In this document: positions 34,096 to 45,870 of the stretch, one piece after another
Layout of the letters: each line of letters begins with the position of its first letter
Numbering within the stretch: position 1 is the first letter of the stretch
Source: Gigaspora margarita
Taxonomy: Eukaryota; Glomeromycota; Glomeromycetes; Diversisporales; Gigasporaceae
Assembly: GCA_009809945.1 (NCBI GenBank)
Contig: WTPW01001273.1
Span: forward strand, 1 to 64,000
Direction: 5' to 3'
Length of the DNA stretch: 64,000 nt
Notes under the pieces: model-generated
Seen by the model: the letters and a program-made list of their open reading frames with translations, nothing else
What the model was told of the DNA's origin: nothing
The model's database searches: none
Position numbers and translations under genes: made by a program

Positions 34096-35006
34096 CTAAG
34101 CATCATTAAACACGAAGCTAAAAGGTATATAAGGCATATAAATAAACTTAATTCTAGCTATATCATTAAATGCTGAAATTATATAATTAATACACAAAGC
34201 TAAAAGGTATATAAAGCATATAAATAAACTTAATTCTAGCTATATCATTCAATGCTAAAATTATATAATTAATTAGTAATAAACATGTATTAATATTGGA
34301 CCAATCAAATTACTAGCTTTGTTTGCCATTTCAGCCAAAAATAAAATTTATATTTTTGGCCTTTTGGCCATGGCCATTGGCCGGCCAAATTGCTAAGTGA
34401 CATCACTGCTCAAATTATAAAAATCCAAAATATCTATCAAAACAAAAGTTGCACCAAAATTTTTCCAAAATTTAAACAAAAATAACTTAGCAACCATTAT
34501 GCCAAATTCAATAAAAATTTTTATTTGAATTCTATGAAGGCATAGTATTCAAATAAAAAATTATTGAATTTGGCTTGATGGTTGTTAAGATATTTTTATA
34601 TAAAGTTTGAAAAAAATTTTTGTACAGCTATGTTTTGATAGATGTTTTGGATTTTTTTAAAAAATTTGAGTGAATATAACTCTGTAATTAAAAGTTAAAT
34701 TCTATGAATTTTTTATTTTAATTCTACAGATTCATAGAATTCAAACAAAAAAAAGTTCATTGAATTTGGCTTAGTAGTTGCAGAAATAACTTTGCTCAAA
34801 TTTTTGATTTTTTCAAACTTTAAGCAAAGACTAAAATTCAATGAACTTTTTTATTTGAATTCTATGAATCCATAGAATTTAAAAAAAAAGATTATTAAAT
34901 TTAACTAGTAGTTACTAAGATATCTTCGCTCAAAGTTTAAAAAAAGTTAAATCTGCAAGGGGTATGAATAATAAATTTTGAGTATAAAAAATAGGACCCT
35001 ATTATA

Positions 35007-36091
35007 ATTATAATTTATTAATTCCAATTTTTTATTTTTTCAAAATTTGCTAAGATTTCTATATAGCTATAAATAAACCAAATATTAAATATAAAGTAAT
35101 AAATAAAAAATTTAAATTATATATATACAATTTGTATTAATATTAAAGTATTGAGCTATTATATCTTGTAAAAAATAATGAATATAAAGGTTGCATTTAA
35201 TATTATAGAAATAAAGACCAGAATATGAGTATTGATTATTATAAAATTTCAATTATCTGCTTTTTTTTTATATCAAGAGTTTTTAGTATAAATACCAGTT
35301 AAAATTTTTGAATATTCATAATATTAAAAGGATAGAGTATTTGAACAATTATTTTTTTTATAAACCATTAATAAATTTTTTAGCAACTTAACAACTCCTA
35401 TATTTTGGCCTCTATTAGTTATTAATTTGAATAATAAGAAAAGTAACAAAATTCAAATGATTTTTTAGAAGAGAGAGATAAAAAAGTTGAAATTATATAT
35501 AAAGGACCTGCCAAATATATATTAAGAAAGTGGGAAGAGAGTACACTCTGATAAAAAATAATTATCTGATTAATAACATATTTCTAAAAATTTTTTGTAA
35601 TGTATTAAATAATTGTATATTAAATATAATTGATTTGGAGATCATTTTTTTACTAATAAAATTTGCTTACTGACCTATTCTGACTGGCTAACTAAAACAG
35701 TTGAGAATATTCTTTATCTATTTTAAAATTATTGTTAACTTCTTTAAAAAGTAGAATTTTTGATTATTTTGATAGTAGAGGCCTATAGACTAATAAACTC
35801 CTTTTTATTTGTTTTTCTTTATAACCTTAAGCTTTATTTTTTAAAAAATTTATTTTAAATAAAAATTAAATAAAGCCTATCAGCCAATTACATAATGTCC
35901 TATAAGGAAAATATAGCTAAGTAACAATAATTGATACCTATAAATAATAGTAAACCATGCAAAAAATTTCAAAAAAATGGATTTGTAAAAAAACTTAATT
36001 ACTTATAGAAGCCAACTTTTTGTTATTAAGTGCTACTGCAAATACTAATTGTTAAACAAAAATAGTATATTGTTATTGTTGGATTTAATTA
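35007..36091. other. AT-rich intergenic DNA
   Basis: No gene, RNA or clear repeat element seen. Confidence 0.5.
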
Positions 36092-36397
36092 CCATATTTT
36101 CTGAAAATAAGCTACCTCCAAAAGAAGCTACCACTCATTTTTTTAAAATTTTTTAAAAAAATTATTAGTGTTACTTATAAATGTTTAAATTTTACTAAAG
36201 AAAAAAGTGTGATTAAATAAAGTTGTTCAAGACATCGAAATACATCTATAATAATAATTTGGTAGCATTTGGACAACTTCTTATTAGTACATTTTTCAAA
36301 TTTTTCAAAAAATTAAACAATCTGAAAATATGCTATTCTCACATTTTTTGTATAACTTTTTGGCCAAAAAGGGTAGCTTATTTTTAGACAAATACGG
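36092..36397. mobile_element. 306-bp TA-flanked MITE
   Basis: Ends CCATATTTTCTGAAAATAAG and, reversed, CCGTATTTGTCTAAAAATAA, followed on both sides by GCTACC. TA at both flanks (36090-36091, 36398-36399), consistent with Tc1/mariner-type insertion. Confidence 0.75.
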
Positions 36398-36439
36398 TAT
36401 ATGTTCTATTCAAATTTGGATGACTGTATTTCATGTAAT

Positions 36440-36810
36440 AATGCTTATGAGCATTATTTAGAAAATTGTGACCCCTAAAAATTTTATATATAACCTCAAA
36501 ATAACACTCATGCCCATTTCATAATAATGCACACACCCCTATAAAATAATCTGATTTACTAGTAGTAGATTTCATCTATATATAATGATAATACTACTAT
36601 ACAAATGATTTGGATAGTTTTGATATCTCTGGGATTACTCTACTCTAGCATATTTCACTTAAAGTGAAAGTTCTTAATTGTAAAGTATAGCCAGCATGTG
36701 CATTATTTAGAAAACTAGAATTTGTAAAAAATTACTTATTGTTTCAAAATAATGCACATGTATGTACTCTAAATAATGTGCATATACTCAAAATAATGCA
36801 CAGATTGGCA
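36440..36810. repeat. Cluster of GTGCATTATTT / AAATAATGCAC motifs
   Basis: At least six copies in both orientations around TTAGAAAAYT and TACTCWAAATAATG. Possibly the remnant of an inverted-repeat element; boundaries not seen. Confidence 0.4.
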
Positions 36811-37224
36811 TTATTATATAAAAATATAGTACCCAAATTTCACAAAATCAAATTCTAATTTGTACAGATTGATCTCTAATTTGTGAACAAATAATTGATA
36901 ATTAGCAGATTTTATATAGTTTACAGATTTTGAATGAATAATAATCTGGAATCCATGGTTTGATGAATAAAATTTGATGGTGATATTTTTAGCTAGAAAT
37001 TATTTAAGATAATATTTTTTTGGCCCAAAATTAAATAAAAAAAATTCTTTAATTAACAGTATTTAATTATTGAATTTTGAACAAATTGAATGAAAAATCT
37101 GCAATCTGCATGTTCAAATAGATTTGTACACAGATTTGGATAGTTGTACAAAAATACAGATTTTGAATGGATTATCTAAATTGCAGGTCAACAGATCACA
37201 CCTCAAGTTGGATTAGTCAACTTA

Positions 37225-37412
37225 TACAGTCTAACCCCGCTATAGTCACATCTGAAATAGTCACATTTTCTTGAGACTATATACCAATCATTTGCAGTTA
37301 TATAAAATTAACTCTCGCTATAATCACATGATGTGACTATTACTATGTTTCTCTCACTATAGTCACATCAAGTTTCTGCCAGACAGTGTGACTATAGCGG
37401 GGTTAGACTGTA
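37225..37412. mobile_element. 184-bp pogo/Tc1-mariner-type MITE (37227-37410)
   Basis: Perfect terminal inverted repeats starting CAGTCTAACCCCGCTATAGT (25 bp), flanked by TA duplications (37225-37226, 37411-37412). Interior is further TATAGTCACAT repeats. The CAGTnnAACCCCGCTATA end is typical of pogo/Tigger-like elements. Confidence 0.85.
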
Positions 37413-39249
37413 TAGGGGGTCACCAAAATTCTTGGTTAGGGATATTTCGGAGTGCATTGGAATTAAGGTTAGCTGGATTGAAATTGATCATTTTGCCCCA
37501 AGATCATAAAAAAATTTTACTAATAAATCATATCTATTCATTAAGTAAAAGATATCTAGCTGATAATTTTACTATAGAACCTGCTAACTAAATGCATATC
37601 TAGATCTGATGCATCTGATCTGGAAATTTGGAGAGAACCCTGTAAAAATCTGTATTAGTTACCAAACTGCCAATTTTTGTGCATAATAATATTACCTTAT
37701 TGTTAAAAAATAACAGGCATAGGCATTATTTAGAATAATAACCCAAATTAAGCTTAATTTAGGCCAATATCATAATTTACCCTGCATGTTATTTTGTGAC
37801 AATATGGTAACTGTCTATATTATGCTTTAATTTTCACCAACTGAAGAACAATATAGATTGAAATTAATACAGTTCAGGACAGCATAAAACATCCACTCTA
37901 TACATATAAGGTGCGAATTTTTGATGATTATATAATCAATTATGATTGCCTAATTTTGTAAAATTAGTTCTGATTGGTTAATTAAACATATACCTTTTTT
38001 TTATATTAAACGCCAATTTTTTAAATCATTATAAACTTTAACTATTAATAATTTCTTTAAATCATAATAAAAAATCCTCTAACAGAAATATAAGATTAGT
38101 TAAAAATCTATTAATTTGTCAGAGGGTTTTTTGATTTAACTTGTTTTAAAAAAATTATAATGATCTAAAGTTTTATTAATAAAAAGTGTATGCGTTTCGC
38201 TGTCTCAAACTGTATAACTCTGAAAATATATAATTCAAATTCACTAAAAAACCTTAGTATAATATTATAAGTTAATAAAAAAACCAAATTTTTACTAAAT
38301 CTTATCGTTATATTCACAAGAAAAAAAACTTTAAGCTCGTAAAATTGCTTTAATATTATCTTTAAATCACCTTTAAGTCACAAAAAAAACTAGTTTATTT
38401 ATTAAAAATTCTTTATCATTTAAATATTTGTATCTATTACTTAATTTTATTTTCGTAGGAAGTATTTATAGTATTTATTGTTATTTCATTCTCATCCAAA
38501 AAAAAAAAAACAATTACGTTCAACCCTTTTATAGCAAACTGACGATTTTGGAAGGAAAAAAAATTTTGCCATAGAAAAAAATTATAATGTTTTATTAAGA
38601 ATGCTTAGTGTTTTTTCGTATTGAACAATTATTATAGTGTTCATTATAGAGTCGACCATATATAAAGAATAAATTATAAAGTTCGTTAAATATACATAGT
38701 TTTTTTAAAAAAAATTAAATATAAATCCGCTAAGCAATTTTTTTCTTTTTGCTAAAAATTAGAAAATAGGTGATTGATCAATTACAAGGTGAAAAACGTT
38801 GTTTTCAAATTAATATTAATAGACATAAATTAAAAAATGGCGCAGAACAATTGTTACCTTTTTTGATGGTTAATATTCTGAATTGGTTAATAATTTTAAA
38901 TTCTTTTCAGTTGAAGAAAAATCAACAGATCTAAAAGATTGCAAACAACTGAACATCAGTTGAAACTAAATTTAATCAGTTGCCTGTTTTGGAATTATTA
39001 GATTATTACGAATATAAAGCAATCATGGACCGCCAAATACAAGGCTCATGTAAAAGTCGGCATACTTTATGCAATGTGTGAGACCACCGACTGATGCAAA
39101 TTCAGCCGATGTATCTGCATATTTAATTTAACCAGAAGTATCCAATTACGTAATGATATATCACGTGTGTAAAATTCATTGTGAAAATTTATACTATAAA
39201 AATTGATTAAGTGTAACGCCAATAACGTTTCACAATATGGCAGATATGA
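37413..39249. other. Intergenic DNA upstream of the F-box gene
   Basis: No gene or RNA seen. An imperfect inverted repeat around 38020-38185 (TAAATCATTATAAACTTTA / TAATGATCTAAAGTTT) has AATCCTCTAACA and TGTCAGAGGGTTTT inside. Confidence 0.45.
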
Positions 39250-39257
39250 TATAAATA
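39250..39257 (+). promoter_or_regulatory. TATA box of the F-box/LRR gene
   Basis: TATAAATA 33 bp before the first ATG (39283). With a normal TATA-to-start distance the leader would be almost nil, so translation may begin at the second in-frame ATG (39295). Confidence 0.5.
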
Positions 39258-39282
39258 CTGTATCTTACGCCTTGTCTGTTAC

Positions 39283-41082
39283 ATGCACAATAAAATGTTA
39301 GCATTACCGAACGAATGCCTTTTCGAAATCTTTAATAATTTACGGACTAATTATAAACGTCTATTTTCATGTCTTCTCGTAAACCGTCATTGGTGTAGAA
39401 TTATTATACCAATATTATGGAGAGAACCACTTAAACATGTGAACAATAGGAAACTTATAAGTTCATACCTTTTAGCATTAAATGCTGAAGAACAAGCTCT
39501 ATTAATCCCTTTTAAAATTATCCTTCCAAATTATTCAAATCCATTATTTGAATATACGAGTTATACTGAAGTTGTTGGTCGTTTTCTTTATGATGGAATT
39601 ACAAGTTGGCTTAATGAAGGCTACTATAAACCAAGAATTCATGATTTTGATGAGCGTGTAAGTGCCGTTAGAAGTTCTTTAATCGCAATGTTTTTGCGAA
39701 CGAGTAAGTCACTTAAATATTTAAGCCTTAGAGGAATTATTTTTAATAGTGTAATTCGAAATCTTCATGAAAGTACTACTATTATTTCTTTAGAGTCTTG
39801 TTGCAATCATTTTGGTTCTGTAGGAATAAAAGCATTAATGGAAGCTATTAGCAAATTCACTTATCTGACTTCATTAAAGATTTATGATCGACTTAGTTCT
39901 GAGAATGTAAAATCATTAGCAGAGGCTCTTTGCAAAAACATCTCTCTAACTTCTTTAAGTCTTGGTAAAATTAGTATCGGTATTGAAGAAAGTAAAGCAT
40001 TAATGGAGGCACTTTGCAAAACAACCTCTTTGACTTCTTTAGATCTTAAAGGTTGTAATTTTAGTACTGAGAGTTGCAAAACTTTAGTTAAGGCTTTTCA
40101 GATCAACGATACAATAACATCTTTAGATCTTTACGGTGTTGGTTTTAGTATAGAAGGAGGAAAAGCATTGGCAGAGGCTCTTTGTATGAATAATACTCTA
40201 ATTTCTTTGAATATTGGCAGCAATGATATTGACATTGAAGGTGGAAAAGCATTGGCAAAGGTACTTGATAAGAATACTACTCTAACTTCTTTAGATCTTC
40301 GTAAGAATAATATTGGTATTGAAGGAACAAAAGCATTGGCAAAGGCTCTTTATAAGAATACTTCTCTAACCTCTTTAAATCTTAGTAATAATAATATCGC
40401 TTTGGAGGGAATAAAAGCATTAGTCGAGGCTTTTTATAAGAATACTGCTCTAACTTCTTTAGACCTTGGTTATAATAATATCGATTCGGAAGGAGTGAAA
40501 GCATTAGCTAAGACTTTTTGTAAGAACACTACTATAACTTCGTTAATTCTTAACAATAATAAAATTAATGCTGAAGGAGGAAAGGCGTTAGCAAATGCGC
40601 TTTGTATGAACACTACTCTAATTTCTTTGGATCTTTGGGGTAACCAGCTAGAATCAGAGGGTGGAAATTCATTAGCAGAGGCGCTTTATATAAATACTAC
40701 ATTGTCTTCGTTAAATCTTGGCATAAATAATATTGGCACTGAAGGAGCAAAAGCATTGGCAAATGCTCTTTGCAAGAATACTTCTCTCACCTCTTTATGT
40801 CTTAGTCAGAATAGCATCGATTCGGAGGGAGTAAAAGCGCTAGCAGAAGCTCTTAGTAGGAATACTACACTTACTTCTTTGTTTCTTAGCAGTAACAATA
40901 TTGGTGATGAAGGAGGAAAATTATTAGCTAAAGCTCTTCATGTAAATACAGCTCTAAATTGTTTAGTTCTTCACCATGCTAATATTGGTATCGAAGGAGG
41001 AAAAAAATTAGTAGAGGCTTTTCATAAAAATAATACTTTAACTTCCTTACATTTTTTGATTGGCAATAATATTAGTTATTAA
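39283..41082 (+). CDS. F-box / leucine-rich-repeat protein
   Basis: Single-exon 599-residue frame. Residues 5-50 (LPNECLFEIFNNLRTNYKRL.., with NRHWCRIIIPILWREP) match the F-box pattern of the expanded Rhizophagus family, which recruits SKP1/cullin ubiquitin ligases. Residues about 165-599 form fifteen 28-residue ribonuclease-inhibitor-type LRRs plus a short cap, consensus NTTLTSLDLxxNNIxxEGxKALAxAL. Together they suggest a substrate-binding subunit of an SCF ligase. No signal peptide or membrane segment; cytosol or nucleus inferred. The start could be 39295 (MLALPNE), given the TATA at 39250. The frame is intact and codon use is AT-rich like the neighbours, in contrast to the surrounding relics. 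The target is unknown. Confidence 0.9.
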   Translation: MHNKMLALPNECLFEIFNNLRTNYKRLFSCLLVNRHWCRIIIPILWREPLKHVNNRKLISSYLLALNAEEQALLIPFKIILPNYSNPLFEYTSYTEVVGRFLYDGITSWLNEGYYKPRIHDFDERVSAVRSSLIAMFLRTSKSLKYLSLRGIIFNSVIRNLHESTTIISLESCCNHFGSVGIKALMEAISKFTYLTSLKIYDRLSSENVKSLAEALCKNISLTSLSLGKISIGIEESKALMEALCKTTSLTSLDLKGCNFSTESCKTLVKAFQINDTITSLDLYGVGFSIEGGKALAEALCMNNTLISLNIGSNDIDIEGGKALAKVLDKNTTLTSLDLRKNNIGIEGTKALAKALYKNTSLTSLNLSNNNIALEGIKALVEAFYKNTALTSLDLGYNNIDSEGVKALAKTFCKNTTITSLILNNNKINAEGGKALANALCMNTTLISLDLWGNQLESEGGNSLAEALYINTTLSSLNLGINNIGTEGAKALANALCKNTSLTSLCLSQNSIDSEGVKALAEALSRNTTLTSLFLSSNNIGDEGGKLLAKALHVNTALNCLVLHHANIGIEGGKKLVEAFHKNNTLTSLHFLIGNNISY

Positions 41083-42930
41083 GATATAAGACATCCACTT
41101 CAACGATAATTATTTGGATGATACATTCGTTCGTTGATAAATTTATATCACCGATTATTTCAAAATATTTTCTAAGCATGATATTAATTGATAGTTACAG
41201 ATTATGATAATAATTGTTGCTAAATACAAGAATTAGATATATATTTTGATATATTACAGGCCACATGTGATTATGTGTTTTATTTTTTTTATTATTTGTG
41301 TTCAAGAATATTGAAGTACGTAATTAATATGCTCTACTGTGAAAACACAAACCAGATTTGACAACTATGATCAAATCTTATTCTAAAAGATTAGAATCAG
41401 TAGAATATTTAATAATCAGATCTGCCCTTAATTTAATGTTATAAATAGTAATAAAATAGATTTTTTATACTACTTATACCACAGATCAGCATGGTAGATT
41501 TTTAAAACCTATACCATAATTACATTATACTGATCTGTTCACCCATACCATACTGATTTGCGGAAATATTCTTTATACCACATTCCGCAAACTTCTGGTT
41601 ATACATATCATGCTGATCTTCCGTAATTTCATTTATCGAGAGATTAAGATATAGAAATCTTAATTATAAATAGCGAATAGAAATTTTGGATTTAAACCTC
41701 ATTTTGATTTATTTTATGCATTTGAAATAAGTTATTTTCTTCATCTTTACATTTAAACAGTTCGTAAATATGGTCTAATTAAAGAAAACTTTTCAGGTTT
41801 CACAAGTTGCTGTGTATCACGATATGATTATAAATTATTTGACACTTTGGTAATAATCCGTAGATAAATGCATTTATTATATTAAGTCTCTTATTGTATT
41901 TAGATTAAATTACTGACATCATTAGTCTCGATTAGTGCCTAGTGCCATGAATCGGAGAAAAATGGTATCGTTTAGTTAGTTGATTATTTTTTAAAAAAAA
42001 TCGATTAAAAACGATTCACTTTAATTTAAACCTAATCTAACAACAATAGCGAATGAAATATATTGTCTACGAATCAAACTTATCTGAATTGGTCATCAGT
42101 AAAATAACTGTTTGCAAAATAAGCGTCAATTAATTGTGGTGTCTTCGAAGTGACTGTCGATGATTTGATTTGAACCAGATGAAAACTACAGTTATTAAGC
42201 GAAGTTTTTATATAAGTAGTGTGAAGGCGAAACAAAACTCAAATAAAAAACTACGTTGAAACCTAATGAAACGATGAAAATTCAACGAAAGAACAAAATT
42301 TAGAAAGATTATAAAACCTAAATTTAAAAATTTTGATCAGTAATGTCAGAACGATAATGATAAAATTTGAAATTAAATTTAATCAATAGCGCAGGATTTG
42401 TAACATAAGATAAATTTTGAGATTAATAGCCAGTAACGTCGCTTTGCAGTATAATGATATTGTATGCAAAAATCTTAACCCTTTCAAAAAAACAAATAAA
42501 TGAAATTCATTATTCCTATTAAAAGATTTTGCAAAACAAAAATTAACATGGGCACATCAAAAAAAGTTGAGCGGAACCATTCCTCCCATATTACATGCGA
42601 TCGTAATGGTACAAATAAATTTAACATAATGTTGGTCTGTAATTTCATATTTAGATATTGACAAGAATCAACATTCACAAAGTTTATCAATCCATATATA
42701 TTACGGTTTGAATTTTTTCGTCGACTTTTTAACTCAGTCCACAGTTTTAACAATATATATTTTTCAAATAACGAACAACAATTACAATGCCAAGAAATCG
42801 AAAAAATTCACACAGTAATTTATTCGATAACCACAATATACATTAAAGCGCCCCATATAAATCAAAAATTTTCCTAGATTATTAATCCGAAACGCCTAGT
42901 TTCGTTTAAAAATAAAATTAAAAAATTTAT
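41083..42930. other. Intergenic DNA
   Basis: No convincing gene. A pair of CTGATC/TACCATAC-containing repeats occurs at 41490-41620. The 89-residue minus frame at 42484-42753 has no recognisable motif and is not called. Confidence 0.5.
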
Positions 42931-42939
42931 GCATAAAAA

Positions 42940-43190
42940 ATTTTTTCAAAAAATCAAAAAAAAAGATTTAACAAAAAAATTTTTCCAAAAAATTAACGGA
43001 TTAAACAAATTTCCTTAAAAAAGAAAGGAATATTAAGCGCTTACATCTTACGGGAAAATTTGCCTGTTAACATTTCTAAAAATATTACACAAAGCGAATT
43101 CTAATTCATAAAATCACCAATTTCTGGTAAAAAAAATTGGTTAACGGATTATAACGCAATATTCTCCAAATTAAAGTTTTAGGGTAAAAA
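42940..43190 (+). repeat. Interspersed repeat, copy 1 (pair with 53760-53990)
   Basis: Shares with 53760-53990 the ordered blocks AGCGCTTACATCTTACGGG / AACGCTTACGTCTTACGGG, CATTTCTAAA, ATTACACAAA, CGATTTCTGG-like, GGTTAACGGATTATAACG / GGATAACGGATTACAGCG and AAATTAAAGTTTTA. No terminal inverted repeat or frame; nature unknown. Confidence 0.7.
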
Positions 43191-43290
43191 TAGTGTAAAA
43201 ATATAGGTGCTGATGAAATGTGGTGAAATGTGGTGAAATAATTTGTGGTGAATTGGTGAAATTGATGAAATTAATTTCACCACATCTATA

Positions 43291-43440
43291 ACTTTTAACT
43301 ACTGTGTATACCGCATTGTTAAATTCTGTAACAGAATTCAAATTGTGGTAAAAAATTATGATAACCTAATATTAACTCAACTTTAACTACTGTGTATACT
43401 GCATTAGTAAATTCTGTAACAGAATTCAAATTATGGCAGA
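43291..43440. repeat. 87-bp direct tandem duplication
   Basis: TTAACTACTGTGTATACYGC .. AAATTCTGTAACAGAATTCA occurs twice, 87 bp apart. Each unit contains the palindrome TTCTGTAACAGAA. A GTGGTGAAAT array precedes it (43215-43260). Confidence 0.8.
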
Positions 43441-43919
43441 ATCACGATAATTTCAATGTAACCTATTCAAATTTAACAATAAATGATGAGTTCTGTAAAA
43501 GAATTTCTAACACTAATATAATTTTTTTTCAAAAAAAGCAAACAAGATGGGTGGCGTATTCGCACCACCCATCGAACCAATTTGTTATAATTTACGAATG
43601 TGAATCTTTATGAGCTAATTTGATATCAGATATCAGATACTAAGACTCTGATTGTTGAATTATTTACTTATGAAATAAAAGTTATAAACTACATGTTTAG
43701 TATTAGAATTTAAAAAAAATAAATAAATTAGCATATTTCAAAAATAGATAGGAGTGTAGTATTAAAACTTTTGTGTTGTTTTGAAATTGGAAAATGAAAT
43801 GAGTATGTTCGGAGACCAATTTCTTGAAATTAATAAACTTTCAATGACAAAGTTCACTAGTTCAAATTTACAGGAAAATGAAATAAATTGAAACATTGTA
43901 ATTCTGAAAGCCCTTATCG

Positions 43920-44944
43920 TCAGAAATTAAATTCCTTTAGAATAAAAATCTCTTCTGATATTTTCTGTGCATTAATAATTTTACTAATGTACATAGAATC
44001 CAGATGTTTCTGTTCGATTTTTTGTTCCAGACGTTTCTATTCGATTTGTTGTTTAGTGATTTTATCAGCGTTTAGAAATTGAGTTTTATTTGCATTTTCA
44101 TTAATATTTTTGATATCATCAAGCCATTTTTGAATTTCGGAGCAAATTGCATTTACGGTAGGTCGCTCTTTTGGATCAAAATTCAGACATTTACTTGCCA
44201 ATTTATCATAGCAATCAGGTGTTCCTGGAGCCATATTAGGCCGTACTCCATTGTAAATTTCCATTGCAAAACTCGAATCGAATGGTTTTCCGTCAAAAGC
44301 TCACTGACCAGTCGATATTTCTGTCATTATAATTCCTAACCCGTAAATATCTGCCGTCTGTGAGAATTCTTCTTGGTGAAATAAAACTTCTGGTGCTACA
44401 TATGGCATAATGCCTTTAAGTTCATCTGGTTGTAGAGTAATGTATGATATAGATAATCCTAAATCAGTAATATATGCACATCCATATTATCTTTTTGTAA
44501 AATGTTGTCACTATGTAAATCTCGATGAATAAGACCTTTACGATGAATAGTTTCAAGATCAAAAGCAATACTTTGCAATAAATTTAACTTATATTCCCAT
44601 TTCATTTGTGATACAGGGATAAGATTTTTACGTAAAGAACCCATTTTGCATATTCTAATACAATAATATAATCTTTAGATTTTTCATCTCGTGATATTCA
44701 GTAACATTTCAAAAATGAAGAGCTTTCATTTCCAATATCACAATATGTTTTTAACTGTATCACTATTTAAATTAATATATTTTTTTAATTAGTAACAAAA
44801 ACAATTTTGGATAAACTTACTTCTCTCAAGAATTCTTCTTGATAATCATTTGAATTATGAATTATTTTAAGTGCGACAATTGCCATGATTTTTGATTGAA
44901 CCATTTAGCAAAATAAACGGTTCCAAATCCACCTCGTCCGATTA
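43920..44944 (-). pseudogene. Protein kinase pseudogene (TKL-like)
   Basis: Two exons on the minus strand. Exon 44944-44821 (LIGRGGFGTVYFAKW.., frameshift before VALKIIHNS) ends at a GTAAGT donor; a 66-nt intron (44820-44755) follows; exon 44754-43920. Motifs: LKTYCDIGNE, HRDLHSDNIL (HRD intact, unlike the two Sel1-kinases), DLG, PYVAPEVL, DIYGLGIIMTEI, PKERPTVNAIC. Breaks: TGA at 44699-44701 (KCY*ISRDE), a frameshift after MDVHI, TGA at 44301-44303 (GQ*AFDG) and TAG near 44038. The region N-terminal to the Gly loop is missing: homology stops at the edge of the TIR element at 44945. Same family as the other two kinases, but a separate branch. Confidence 0.85.
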
Positions 44945-45348
44945 GGTATTGCCCTTTTTGGTACGGTACAGTTTTGAGTATTGGGTACGGTACAGTCTAT
45001 TTCTAAAATATATTTATGTACCTAATTATTTTGTGTACCTAGCAGGTACACAACATAACATATATTAATTTAAAAACTATACCTAAAAAAATATATTTTA
45101 TCTAGGTACGGTTCAGTTGATGTTTAAATATATACTATATTTATAATTTGTGTACCTTATAAAATTTTTTTGGGTACGGTATAGTTAATTGTATTGTGTT
45201 TTCGTATGTTTATAAAAATATTGTTTTTTAAAAGTATGCTTTAGAATATAGAGAATAAGTGTTAAGATTGTATTTATATAATGTATATATGGTACTATTT
45301 TTTTTTATTATATTTAATATTTTTAATTTAAAATAACAGTAATTATAA

Positions 45349-45668
45349 ATCAAACCAGTGGTGTTCAACACCAGTAATATGAAATTCGTGTAACATGCAA
45401 ATCAAAATAAAAACAAAAAGTAAATTTCGATTAATATTAGGGTTAGGGTTAAGGCCTGGGATGGAGCAGGGGCATAGATTATACCGAAATTTTACGAGGA
45501 ATTTTTTTTGTTAGAGCCTCAAAGATGATTCCATAATCGAATTTTTGCGTTATCTGTTATAGTCATTTTTTAAAAAATATCTAAAAAATTTGCGTTACAC
45601 CTGATTTTCACGTTACACTGCAGCTCATAATAAAAATTATAGTGGTGTTGAACACCAGTGGTGTGATT
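45349..45668 (+). mobile_element. ~320-bp MITE with TTCAACACC ends, copy 2
   Basis: ATCAAACCAGTGGTGTTCAA .. TTGAACACCAGTGGTGTGAT. Matches 31670-31980 in reverse orientation along its whole length. Nested in the TIR element. Confidence 0.8.
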
Positions 45669-45870
45669 TAACAATGCCGTAAAACAATATTTTAATAAAA
45701 AGTTTTATATTTTAAATTTATTTAAATTTATTAATTTAATTTTATAGTTATATTATAAATGTTAATTATTAATATTAATTATTTTAAATTTATAATTTTT
45801 AAATATACTATATATATATATATATATAATATTATATAATAATATACTAGGTTAACAGGAACTGTTGTGA

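Larger units (their letters stand above)
32523..34416. mobile_element. 1.88-kb hAT-like element (32531-34408), second level
   Basis: Ends CAGTAATG .. CATCACTG, flanked by a perfect 8-bp duplication CTCAAATT (32523-32530, 34409-34416). Subterminal regions on both sides are packed with TTGGCCA/TGGCCAA motifs (32560-32715 and 34350-34390), resembling subterminal transposase-binding repeats. It contains a minisatellite and two smaller hAT-like MITEs. No transposase frame. Confidence 0.85.
32131..35006. mobile_element. 2.86-kb TIR element (32137-35000), outer level of a nest
   Basis: Termini AGGGTCCTGTTTTTTATACT and, reversed, AGGGTCCTATTTTTTATACT, with TIRs of about 60 bp continuing through CATACCCCTTGCAGATTTAAC-like sequence. 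ATTATA flanks both sides (32131-32136, 35001-35006), though this is weak evidence in AT-rich DNA. Non-coding. It is expanded by a 1.88-kb hAT-like element at 32531-34408. Confidence 0.75.

Noticed and set aside
42484..42753. 89-residue minus-strand ORF
   Set aside because: No motif, no splice continuation and no homology by eye to known families of this genome.
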